A stretch of DNA of 64,000 bases from Glandiceps talaboti (lineage: Eukaryota; Hemichordata; Enteropneusta; Spengelidae): NCBI RefSeq assembly GCF_964340395.1, contig NC_135550.1:13854408-13918407 (forward strand). The letters are read 5' to 3'. The notes beneath the pieces are model-generated. The model saw only the letters and a list, made by a program, of their open reading frames with translations. It did not search any database and was not told the origin of the DNA. Position 1 is the stretch's first letter. Each line of letters begins with the position of its first letter. A program made the translations under genes and the position numbers. Below are positions 1-12,300 of the stretch, in pieces.

Positions 1-541
1 AATTTCTATTTTTCTTATTAAAGCATTGGATGATAGCCTCATACAAACGGTTGGTTAGATAGAATAGGTAGGTACATAAAATGGTGGGAAGGTTGGTAGG
101 TTGAGTAGTAGGTAGGTTGGTAAGTCAGTAGCCTATGGCTGGACCATCATCAATACTAGTCATGAGCACCATCCCATTGGCAGGCAATAAATTGTGATAT
201 TGCCTTTGCTACTATAGCACAACATCCTGGCAAGTTCTGATATAACCCTGTCTTTTCCTTTCCATTGAATTTTGTGAATCCTGAAAGACCATGAACTTTA
301 TACACCAAAAATAACCATGGTCGATGCTGACATAGCAGATGGTGAAACTATATCACTGTAAATGTCACCTCACAGCTGAGAAATAAAACTGTCTACATGC
401 TAATGTTGGAGAATGACATTATTTAAATAAACAAACATCACAACCATTAAAGTTATAGATGGTTAATCAGAGAGACTTGAAAATACACGTTGTTATGACA
501 ACACATGGTTGTTATGACAACATGCTGCATCGCATACTTAC
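1..541. other. F-box gene intron, nothing else recognised
   Basis: This stretch lies downstream of the last visible F-box exon on the minus strand. It holds a short GGTA/GGTT-rich simple tract near 60-130 and no convincing LRR-coding exon. The next exon is probably beyond the left edge. Confidence 0.5.
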
Positions 542-1936
542 AAGACAGGTCTAGTTTCTTCACGTTGCCAAGTCTTTGGAAGATCCGTATAACTTCCTGT
601 TTGAGGAGGTCTCTTCTACGTAGTAGGTAAGATTCATGTAAAGACAGAGTTTGTACGGTCTCCAGTTGTTTGAGGGCAGTATCACTCAGTGGAAAATTGA
701 GAGAGAATGGAAGCCTCAACGTCTGTAGTTGTAGATTCCTGAATGGTGGGTCATCATCGTCCTCTATGTCTACAGAAATAGCAGATACCAATTAATTTAT
801 AATAACCCTTCTACTGACATCCCATACGGCTCTGTGCCCCCCTCTCTCCCCTCACCCTCCCCCAGCTCAGTAGACAAGGGAGTTTATATTCTATAAAACA
901 ATCCAAACCAGTCTGATGAATTTTTGCATGTAAACTCATGTTACCCATGTTTCTGTTCTTAAAAAATCAAAGTTGGCCAAATCCATCATTAACTTTGAAA
1001 AATGTCATTTTTCTTTTACTGGCAACCATCAGTCAGAAAATTCCTAGATAATCAGTGCAAGAAGGGAAGACATCCCTACAGTATACGTAATGTCTCTTTG
1101 GGAAGCACCAGACGGATAAAGGTGAACTTACCTGTAGGATCCGTTTCAGCAGGTGAGGTCAGTGCAGTGGAGAGGCTGAAGTCCATGCCGTTGATTGCAA
1201 ATAAAGTAAGCGATTTCAACTTTGGTAGTCGGAATAGGACGTACTGCAGTCCAGACCCACTTATTTGAAATCCGTACTGGTACGGAGCATTTGCCTTACA
1301 CAATGAAAGGCTAGTCAGATTCTTCAACTGTGCAAACTGTTTGAGAGTATCGTCTTTCAAGTTGCTGATGTTACAGATTTCTAATGATGTCAACTTAGAA
1401 AAAGACACCACAGTGGCAATTAGATCCTTATCTGGTAACAAATTAGCATCTCTAATTGACACAACTTGTAAGGAAGTTTTCTGATACTGTAAGCATTGAA
1501 GGTTAGAAACCTTCAGTGGGGCAGAGATCCGAATACTCCTGAAACTATTCAGTTCCTTACATACTTTCTTGAAACTCTTCTTGCTTAGTTTGCCGAGTTC
1601 AAGACACTGCATGTTACGTTTTTTGATGAACTTCCATGCATACTCATCGTATTTATGAACATTCAATAATCTGACCGTTCTAGTGACCCAGTTACTGGGA
1701 TGATCAATCAAACTTAGAAATGTACTATTGACAATTCTAAGATTACACCTATCAGTGGGAGCAACAAATGAAAATATTCTGATAAATAGATCATGAGGTA
1801 GTCGCATCCAGTTAGGCTTAGGTCTTGTCACTTTCTTGTTGCGTCGTAGTGAAATCTGTATACTTGTGGCCAGTCTTTTATGAGTAGAGTTGGCTTTACT
1901 TTGCCTGGTATTTGAGCTAACATGTTTGTCGGCCAT
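542..1936 (-). CDS. F-box / leucine-rich-repeat protein, 5' exons (partial)
   Basis: Two coding exons are visible: 1936-1132 (268 codons plus one base, donor ACAG|GTAAGT) and 769-542 (acceptor TTTCTGTAG|, donor CTTG|GTAAGT-like). The phases match: G plus AC makes the joining Asp. The gene continues off the left edge. Residues about 43-83 form an F-box (WMRLPHDLFIRIFSFV, then CNLRIVNSTF and a Trp), the Skp1-binding module of SCF ubiquitin ligases. The rest is a run of degenerate leucine-rich repeats (LTSLEICNISNL, LTSLSLCKANAP, LKSLTLFAINGM, VKKLDLSC), the usual substrate-recognition part of an FBXL protein. An acidic DIEDDDDP stretch follows the junction. The start is the ATG at 1936, because an in-frame TAG lies nine codons upstream. 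The fold assignment is firm. The orthologue is not identified. Confidence 0.82.
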
Positions 1937-1979
1937 GATGGTGGAGTTTTTCTGAGACGGCTACACTTGGTAAACACCT

Positions 1980-3795
1980 TTAGTAAGAACTTATAAGTTC
2001 TAAGTCAAGCTGACTTCCTTCCTCTATCCACAACATTGCCGATACTGATGTGTCCACTTCCTACAAAAGGCAAACCATAAAATTGATTCAGAAATGGTGC
2101 AGACAGCTGAGATACATATAACATGATAATTATTACATATGTATATTTTGCTGTTTGTATTTAGATGTTGTGTAACATCTAAGCTGTTTTTTGGATGTGT
2201 TTTTTGTTATTCTCTGGACTATGCATCTGTAATAAAGGTTTTTTTAATAATAATAATAATACTATGTGCCAATTATTACTAAAATCAGTGTGTGCACATA
2301 CTGATGATATTTCTACTGTAGTACAATGCCAAAAACATGATTGCACACCTATATGCAAATGAGTATGCAAATGTGTGCAAGACTATTCCTTGTAGTGCAC
2401 AAAATCACAGTACAATATCATTTTTGCAGAATCCTGCTGTTTGGGCTAGTCGTGCCAAAAAGTCATGCCAAAAATCAACTTGCTATAAAATGTGGGTAGG
2501 GTGGAAATTTGATGTAAATAAAAGACAACTAGGGGAGACCTTCTATTGGTGCAGTACAAAGTTTAAATTTATTTGTACAATATGTATCTATTCACCTGCA
2601 TAGATGTGTATTCATTATAGGTGAGACCTGACCTTGATAAAGTTCATATCTCTCCCTAGCTGATTACAACTACTAATTGAGGCATACAATGTAGTATTGG
2701 CAAGAATGTAGAAAAGTAGTCTGATTTTAAAGTACAGTACACATTTGTATTCAAGCTAGGGAGTTACGGTAAGACTTAAGGATACACTCATACAGTAGTA
2801 GGGATAAAAATAACTTTAGACTCCCTAGCACAATCCTGCTTTGGGTGTTTCCAGTAGCTTCACTTTCAGTTCCCTTTCCGCTATTTGAACTTCTAAAATT
2901 GTTGGTGTAAGGGGGTGATAGTGTGGAGCAAGGAAGACCTAGTACAATTTGTCAGTGAATATACATATCAAATGGATAGAGTGATTAATGATGAAACAGT
3001 TAAGGCGTTGTGGTTGGGTGAAAATTCAGTGTAGCTCTGTAAAAGCAAGCGAAGACGAGTACCAAGGATGATATACTTGCATCATGGAGGTACATGTGGG
3101 GGGGGGGGGGGGTCTCTCCCCTTACACCTCCATGCTTGTGTTCCAACACAAAGAAAATAATAGAACAGTCACTGTTTAGAATCTGTACATTTGTTGGGAT
3201 GCCAGTTGTAAATGTTATAGTCATTTCTATGACGTGTTTCAGGCATTGTTGAGAAGAATTTAATACACTTAAATGGCGTAAAAAATAGCACTGTGTACAG
3301 TCATCCAAAACTAGTCTTGCGCATCAAATCTGATTAAAGCACACGTGTAGAGTAATATTGTAATAATGATTTCGACCAGGCCAATGAACATTTTGGCGTA
3401 TAAACTTAGTATAAGTTAACTAGTATTGGCGAATTTCCCATACTGGTCGTCGTGTACGGAGTGAATACTCGTATAATATGAGAGAAAAGAAATTCGATAT
3501 TCTTGTAATGGCTTTGTGACAAGAACACATTAAAACTGGAAGGAAAGTATACTTGAGGGCAGCAGCCATTTCTTCAGACCATCTGGTGCTTTCAAACGAC
3601 ATTTCACAACCGAGATTGGTGGGTGGGGAAAAAATCGCACGTTCTGGAAAAAAAGTTAGAAACTACAGTCGAATGTAACGGCGCGGCCCGGACGGCCACG
3701 TCTAGATGCAGGTAGTGTGATCGATAATAACTTCGTGCTAAAGATTTTCTGATTCGTACCTTGTTCAACTGGTATCTATCACTTTCCGCAGCCAT
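1980..3795 (-). other. Candidate 5' leader exons of the F-box gene with a 38-codon uORF
   Basis: A CpG-richer patch at about 3.4-4.0 kb contains an ATG at 3795 followed by 12 codons (MAAESDRYQLNK) and a usable donor AAG|GTACGA at 3760. A good acceptor (CTTTTGTAG|) lies at 2061-2062. Joining the two keeps the frame open to TAA at 1980-1982, giving a 38-residue peptide that ends 43 nt before the F-box ATG. I read this as the first exon and spliced leader of the F-box transcript with an upstream ORF. The peptide matches nothing I recognise. Both exons could instead be chance splice signals. Confidence 0.3.
2317..2420 (+). repeat. Truncated copy of octamer-rich dispersed repeat
   Basis: The sequence GTACAATGCCAAAAACATG, then ATTGCACACCTATATGCAAAT and further ATGCAAAT and GTGCAA motifs, matches the inner left part of two fuller copies at 35801-36196 and 58406-58791. 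Two ATGCAAAT octamers are present. Only about 100 bp is preserved here. Confidence 0.6.
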
Positions 3796-3825
3796 TCTGC
3801 TTGGTAAGGCACCGAGAACACACAA

Positions 3826-6060
3826 CTAAACCGTGGGTACGTCTTACGAGTTCCTGTGGTCGACTTAGCAGCTCGGCTAGTCCGGGGTGTTGTCAAATGA
3901 ACGAACTGATGTAACCGCAGCTCGGTAGTGCAGTTCTTTTCAGTTGGAGTCGGATTGTCTCAACAAGTGACCTCTGACCCGAGCCCGCCTAGGTTTACAA
4001 ATATAGAGAAGATGGTTTCCAAATTACCCCAAACTTCACGAAAATACTAGTAAGCCTTAAGCTCAAATCATATCTAAGGAAAACGTGAATCAAGAATATG
4101 ATACCAATTGCATATGATGGTTTGTTGTTGTGCTAATTTTTGTGAATTGCATAGTTTTCATTTATTTTCTGATTAAAATGGTAGTGTAGTTATCTACAAG
4201 CATATCATGCTATGGAAAGCATATTGATGGAAAGCGTTTATTTTTGATGGGCACATATTTACCTATTTGCATAGTACACATCATGTACAAAGCTGCATAA
4301 ATATATGGCTATCATATTTCATAATCATTAGTATAAATAACATTTTTCTTTATTTTTTTCTTTATTTCAATCTATTCATTTTGTATGGTTAATACAGTAA
4401 TGAATTGTACGATATTTACAATGTACACAGCTTAAATGTGTGAATGAAGAATAATGAAAAATGAAGAACAAAACAAAACAAAATACACACACATGCACAC
4501 AGACATTTGACCCTAATATGCTAACATATCACACACAGACCAGAACACTAACTTATCAGTACACACAGTATGTGCCCTAAAAACTGTTGACTATATATCT
4601 ATATACTACAGGTACATTGTGTGAAACCAACAAACTGTTACTAAATACAGGAGAAACATTTTTAGATGCAAGATCACCCATAGTACAGTTCCTGATGGAC
4701 CGTATTCTGCACTACGTTATCTTCATACTATACCGTCTAGTCAATCCTGTTACTCTCGCACAGAATTCTGTGCTCCCTCCTACAGCGTTCATACATACAT
4801 GATGACATCGCCATGTCCGCATGTGATTTTAGTTTAAACAGACTGGAGGTGGAGTCCTGGTTGGACAAAAATGTCAAAAATCTAAATGCCAGTTAGGATA
4901 GCAGAATAGCATAGTAGCAATAGTCCTTGAAGTCTACAGGTCGGCTCTGTTATTCATAGCATTGCCACCTGTCTCTGTTATTTGCACCATAAACAAGCTA
5001 CTTTACTTATCCCTCAATCATGTGATGTGAGCACAAAAAGTACTGTTTGCGTATGTTTCTTTCCTGTTATATTACCACTATATATGAGTATGAGTTGGCA
5101 ATGAATAAATACCACAAAGTGTCTGTGATATGCAAGAAACTGCTGGATTTTGATAATTGACCCTGAAGGTCAAAGATGTACTTGATAGGTTAGGTGTAGA
5201 CACTCAAATGGAGTCTGTAGTTTTGAGTTACACAGTAACAATTTGACTACAAATATGGCCATCATTCTGTCAAATTTGCATGTCAGGAAACAAAGTGATG
5301 TGCATATGTAACATATGACATGTCACATTTGTACCAGGTTTGATTGAATTGGATATTGCATGTTGTCAGAGAAATGATGTATTAAGGGTGGATGCATGGA
5401 CGGATGGAGCTTACTGTAATAGTCCAGAGGTTGTTTGATTATTAAAGGCATTTCACTGATCATGCATTGCAGGTTCAAAATTTAAAATTCAGTCATTTAA
5501 CTCCCCAAAATTCTCATCAGAATCTAAATGGTTACTGTTTAAAATGAATGAGAACATTATATACATTTCTTTGAATTCTGAATACAGTTGAAATGTGGTA
5601 TTACAATTGGACTAATAGGGTACTTCTTCCTTCTTTAATAGCTTCTTTAATAATCTGATGATATACTGGTATGTGGTTTTTCCATGTTCTTTAAGTTTGA
5701 CCAATCTGTTTAGATCACTGGCATGTAAATTACCAATGATATCTTCTCAGATTTTAAATGTTTCACCTGTAACATGGGTGGTAATAAATTTGTCAACACA
5801 CACAACACATTCACACGCACACAAAAAAACCAAACAAACAAGTGGTCTGGTTATCCCTAGACACACTTTTACTCAAAAATAGACATGTCAACCAAGGCTC
5901 CATGATTTATTGGTTATAGTCCACTAGTAATTTGTTATCTTCAAACTTGATACAAAAAAACAAGAGATTGGTGACAGGTGACATATAAACATGTGTATAT
6001 GTTTGTTTTTTTGTATCAAGTACACATGTACATATATCTGGGTGATTGAATTCTAGTAAG
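3826..6060. other. Intergenic, AT-rich, no gene recognised
   Basis: This lies between the putative F-box promoter and the kanadaptin 3' end. It contains only short, low-quality reading frames, CA-rich simple tracts (about 4480-4520 and 5790-5835) and no splice-linked coding signal that I can support. Confidence 0.5.
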
Positions 6061-6076
6061 GTAATACCAGGTCATC

Positions 6077-6300
6077 ATGTGCTTCAGTCAACCCAGGGGA
6101 CCTGGTAGGATAAAAGTTACAATGTGAATGCTTTAATCCTATGCACTTATGGAGGTTGCAATGGATTGTGTGCTCACTAGGGAGTTAAAGAAGTATAAAG
6201 GGCCATCCATTGCGGCACCATTGTTCTCTGCCAGGGGTAATAATTGTGAATGTCTTGAGCTCTCAGGAGGAAAGATGTATTATAAATCCATGTTATTATT
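6077..6300 (+). mobile_element. tRNA-type SINE, 5'-truncated copy
   Basis: The sequence matches the body and tail of the fuller SINE at 21861-22209 (opposite strand): TGCTTCAGTCAACCCAG, then GGGGACCTGGTAGGAT, AATGGATTGTGTGCTC, and CCAGGGGTAATAATTGTGAA. It ends in TATAAATCCATG plus a TTATT-rich tail. The tRNA-like head with the B box is missing. It sits just past the kanadaptin stop codon, antisense to that gene, and its TTATT tail supplies possible AATAAA signals for kanadaptin (TTTATT on the plus strand near 6302-6312). Confidence 0.75.
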
Positions 6301-6379
6301 ATTTATTTTATTATTATCACAAGTTGAAGCTAAGTAAATGATCAATCAATTGTGTAGCTGTTCTATGATATTTCTCACT

Positions 6380-9300
6380 CTAGTAGCCATACTTTTCATT
6401 CAAATGCGTCTTGCCATCACCAGTCTGACCTGAAAATTAAAAAAAAAAAGTATTACTTCATAATTTATTTTTCTATCATGTTTCAGTGTTGTATACATAC
6501 AGATGTTTGAGACTTCATGTATTTCGTCCAAGTGATTTTTTTTTAATCTAGAGTTACGATACTATAAACTGGAGATTTTTGCAAGTAATTTTGAATAAGG
6601 TAAGAGTAATAAATACATCTCTTGAATGATGTCAGTCTAAAAGATTTGAGTTAGACTAAATCTATGCTTTGGATTGGTACATACAGCTGACCTACAGACA
6701 AACAATGGGAGTAGGAAATGGTAATTTGGACTCGAAGAATAACAGGTGATATCAGATGACATAAACCATACAGCAAATATAAACGTCATAAACTTATGAT
6801 ATGGGATTTCACATCAACTTGAAATGTATAATATCATTGTATTATATTTTTACCATTATAATTTGCAGTATGTGGAGTGTTTTTCTTACAGACAGTTCTG
6901 AGGTAAAATCTACCTGAATACCTGTTTTTTTTATGAGGGTTCCTCACTGTGACATGAAGAAAGTGCTGGTACAAGATATAGTAATCAATGCAAGTTCTAT
7001 CAGAATTCCCTATTTTAGGAGGGTTTCTTCACTGAAAGTGCTGTCACTCTTTGCGCTGAAGTAACGACGAGATGCCTTGTTTAGAAAGTGTTTACATATG
7101 TGCAAACAACAACAGATCTTTCAGTCTACAGATTTATACACCTAATAATATCAAAAACGTTTAAAACATTTTAGTATTTAAGTATACTTACCCTCTGGTG
7201 GCATCCATGCAGAGTATGTATCATCTTCATCATACTGTTCAACAACTTTTTTCTTAGCTGGTATTTTGTCTTTCTGTTTCCCCTTTGTCTTGTCAGTGAC
7301 TTGTTGCCAAGGTTTCTCCATTGTCTCTCCATCCTGTGACCTGTACTTGACACCTGTATCACTGACAGGTTCTATTTGTGTATTGTTACTCACTGCTTTA
7401 TCAATGTTCAGTTCTTCTGAATTGCCCCTGTCATCCCCATTGCCATGTTCTATTTCACAAATGTCACTTTTTTCAGAAACTCCCTGCAATGTTTGGGGAC
7501 TTTGCTTTTCCACTGTATCGCTACTTTCTTCAAACATTGAAGTACTGTCAGGAACCACTGTGGGATCTACTTGACAAGGTAAGTTAATAGTGTTAGCTCT
7601 TGTAATAACATAGCAATAGACACATTTCTAATGCAGTCCTTTCCAAAAGTTCAAATGAATGAATTTTTCCCCTTTTTTTTGAAAATTTGAAATTCTAACT
7701 TTAATTTTGATTCATTGTTGGGTTTGCCATGGATAATATAGGAATCCTTCTTGCAGTTAATACAAATCTGAAATGTTAAATGGAATTAAAATATACTCTA
7801 ATAATTATCAAAAATGATATTTTCTAGTTTATTGAGTCAAAATAGATTTATAAATGTGATTGTTTTTAAATTCAATAGATATCAAAACTAATCAAGTTCC
7901 TGTTGACTAGTTTGCCCTATAAGGCTTTTTGAGTTACGTAATTCAAGAAGTGAAGAACATGTGGTGGCCACTGGCCAAGGTGGACGTGGGTTTGTTCTGG
8001 AAAATGGGAGGTGTTTCCATTTTACGGTAATTTTCAAGGCTTTTAGTTACTCTTGGCCAAGGAAAGAATGAGTTTTTTGATGGTACATCTTATTTCTAAT
8101 TCAGCCATAATTTTCACAGGCTAATATTACTACTAATGTATACACATTGTAATAAGTTGCACAAATATAAAATACTGATTATAAGTTACGTAACTGCTTA
8201 GAGACAACTCAACTGCTGATAACGAGTTTAGAATACATTATTACCCTGTGGTGCAATGTTGTCTTTTTGAAATTGTTTACTGGTCTCCATGGGAACGGAA
8301 TGATCACTTGTTTCTTTATCTTCAATCTCCTCTTCCTCTTCCTCCACGTCAGGTATTCTAGATGACTTTACAGACGTTACAACCTATAAAAATGACAAGA
8401 TAATATGTGACTGATAAAAAAAAGATATTAGTCCACCATCATATAATCTGTATTATATTATAGCATTACCAATTCCAGTGAATTTTGTGATGTCATCGCT
8501 GTACATTATTACTGATAATGTACTCCGTTATTGGGCATCGCGGCCCCGGAACGAGCATAACAATACAAGCTTATGTCCGTAAGGCAATAAAGGTGTGGGT
8601 ATTTAAGAACAGGGAAATTATGAGGTAAACACCATAAGATTTTTTTTTTAAAAATTCAAATTAAAATGAAACAAATTTGTGTTCACAGCAGTTCATTGAA
8701 GTGTATATGTGTGTGTACGTGTACGTACGTGTGTCACTATGATTAGTATTCGGCTTCTGGGCCGAACATGGCAGACGATGTTCGGCGCTGTGTATATTAT
8801 ACATTGTTTTGTGTTTCTCGGTCTACAAATTCACTGGAATTGGCAACACTATAAAATAATAACAATAATGTACGCCCTCCCAGTCCATAATGGACTCAAG
8901 CAAACTTTGTACTCCATAATGGGCTCGGCCCATTATGTTGTTCAAAGTTTGCTTTCGTCCATTATGGGCTGGGAGGGCGTACATTATTGTTTAAGTAAGC
9001 AAAGAAACCTTTGATTAGTGCATTGGGTCTCGTATCACCATGTAGCTGGTACACTGCAGTCACAATGTCTACTGCAGGTGATATATGGTTGCAGTACAGA
9101 AATCAACGTGAATGATTTATCAAAATGTTCACACAATTCTCACCCCGGTTTTGAATTTCTTGAATGAGATTGTTCCTTTCTTCATTGCTCCAACCATTGG
9201 CATCCTTCCAACAAGCACTGTTTTACTAGTCTCTTTCTTCTTTGATAAAACTTCTGGTCTGTTGCAGTAAAAATACAAAACATTTGGGTTTCTTTCCACA

Positions 9301-12300
9301 TTTTCACAAGGAAATATCACTAAATATGGCAGACACTTGAATTGTTTAATCATTAATTCATATAGTTCCTCAGGTACAAAAAGAGTCACTACATGACAAA
9401 TTTGATAAAGTTACAAATAAAAGGAACAAGCATCTGTCAACTACACTACACTATATCATCTCTGTGCAAGGTTTGAAGAGACCAGCCCGGAAATGGACGA
9501 AAAATATCTGTGGACAGACTCACAAATGGATAGATGGACAGACACACAGACTGAAGCCATTCCTGTGGCCTACATGTATCTGGACATTGCCAGTAATGGC
9601 TTTAAAAAAGTGTGAATTTGCAAAAATGGAATCATGTCAAAGTTGAGGTCCTAAAAAGTTGATTCCTATCCAAGAGTTCATCCTGCATGTAACTAACCAT
9701 CATAAGCAAACAATATGATATCTTACATGTAACATAAGGAAACTGTCTAACACTTACTGTTTTAGTTCTGGCATGGCTGTTGGCATGGCAAGTTTTATCA
9801 ACCTCTGCAATCTTGCTTGTTCTTTCCTCAAATCAAACAGTTTAATTTTCATTTTAGACCTTGACACTTTGTCTGTTCCTGACCCTGACTTGATGGATTT
9901 CATAAAGGCATCTAGTGCATCCTCACTTGACGCCGTCTCAGCTTCTAGCACTGAAATAACAGGGAACCAATCAGTAGTCTCATAATTAGTCACATGACAA
10001 TGAAATATTTAAAGTAACCAATTAATGAAAAACATGTAATTCATCCTCACTTGAACCTGTCTCTGATTCTAACACTGGAAAATAACAAGGGACCAATCAC
10101 CTGTCACATAATCAGTCACATGACAATAAAGCAACCAATCAGTGAGCAGAGTTGGATGCTGTCATCCTCTAAAAGACATAAAACATGGCAATCTTTCTTA
10201 CTGCACTATGAAAATTCAATCCCCTGTATCATTTTTACTTCAAAACATTCACTGTAACACAAAAGTTTATTTCCTGAGTATCTTTTAAACATAAAAAGTT
10301 TCTTACATGCTTGCTTTTCCACTAACTGCTTCTCAATGTCATCCACCTCCTTATCAACTGCTGTGAGCTTGACAATCTGGAAATAAAAATGTAGAAATTT
10401 ACAAAATGAAATATTCCGATAAATACAAAGAGGTCTGCCTATAGTTTACATACTGGTAAAATAGAAATGCTAGAATATGAGAATCAGCAAGATATCTATA
10501 CAGTTTACACCTTTCATAACTTTATACTTGTACAACTGAGAGATTGATGCACCACTAGTAACAAATAGATGTATTTTTTTACTCATAAATAAAGCTACAA
10601 AAAAATCACAGAAAGTCTTTCAGATGCCATGCTTTTGTCATATATAGATTTTATACTGCCATGCAATGTAATGTGAGGTGATGTTACATGACAGATTTTG
10701 TAACTAGTCCTACTCATTCTCACCAGTGAGGCATACGTGTCAACTACAGTTTTTTCTTTCCCCGCTTTCTTCATACGAAGCAACCTCTTCTTTTCAATGA
10801 TACCAGTTCTGTCTAAGAAAGTATCATCATCACTGTCATAGTAATCATCTTCAGCCCAATCTTTGGCTTTCCTTTTTTTACTTTCATGCGTGGCTTGTCT
10901 CAGTACACCGTGGTTATCCAATATCCTACATGCCTCAGCTGCACATGCCAGGACCGCTTCCTTTTTCTTACCGGACACACCAGCTTCTGCATAGATTGGC
11001 TGACCATTTGCATCATCAATGGGAAGTCTTTAAAAAGATGAAAATCGATGAATTTCAGATCTCAGTGTCAGTTAAAAAGAACCAAATATAATTAAATGGT
11101 CAATTGATAGCATAAAACAATGTCTCTGAATGCTTAGTAATATTAATTAGCTGGTGCTGTTTCAAACATCTGACATACTGAAAACTGTTTGTCATAAATT
11201 CTAAAACTTCTGACTGAGGTAGAACACAGAAAGGGTGGATTTGTGGTTAAAAGAAATCTACCACAGGAGACTAGATGTATTCTAAAATTATCACAAAATC
11301 ATCTTCATACGTTCTTCATGTGAAGATTGGACTAAAATTCTTGAGATTTATATGATCTAAGTAAATTGGACTTTTGAAGAATTTAACATGAACATCAGTA
11401 ACAGCTAAATATCAACAACTCAAATTCTAATGAAAATTTCTTCTCAAACAATGTTTTGGAAGGGATCCAAATTTTGACATCTTGTCAGCATCATCAGGGA
11501 TGTACTACAATGGACTATTATCAGGTGTCTTTGAAGAGACATGTGAAGTGAGCTGGAGTGATACAGTCAGCTGGGATTTCAATGTTGGCATCCCGATTTA
11601 GATTGGGTCGACTCTGGTGGACATTTATGGCTTCCTTCAACCTCCGCTCATATAACTGATCCAAGAACATTCTTCATATTCCATATGTATTGTATCGTCT
11701 TCAGATGTTCCCCTATCGCTGATAAAAGTTGATGACCTCTGACTTACTCTTTGAAGCAGGTACCCAGTGGTCTGGCAGTCTCACCAATATGGTTATATTC
11801 CTACACTTGACATGGTAAACAAACCCACACTGTTGTCTGATTGGTGTTTTCTCTTTTGGTTTGACCGATCTAAATCAGGGTTGCTGGCATTGAAATCACA
11901 GCTGTATCACTCTAGCTCATTTCACATGTCTCTTCTGAAACACACGACAGCAGCCCATTGTAGTACACCCCTGACAATGCTGATGAGATGTCAGTGATAT
12001 TCTAGGGTTGCTTCAAAGAAATGTTTTGACTCTGTGACAGTGAGTAGAAATTTTCAGTTGATATGATGAACCCAGAGTCTATAAACATTCATTCTCATAA
12101 CTCACATTCTATTAGGTAAACATTACGTTACTAACTTGGAAATTATCAAAAGCACATCATGTCATGGCTGAAAAAAAAACACAACACCAATTTGACTTAC
12201 CTGACTCTACATACAAATTGTCTATTATGACCATAACCTTTCTCATCTGTTTCATACTCTAGTTCCTCACCTGTTAACAACAATACAACATTGACAGGTC

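Noticed and set aside
7266-7587. Plus-strand frames opposite kanadaptin exon 10
   Set aside because: Antisense shadows of a coding exon with low-complexity acidic content.
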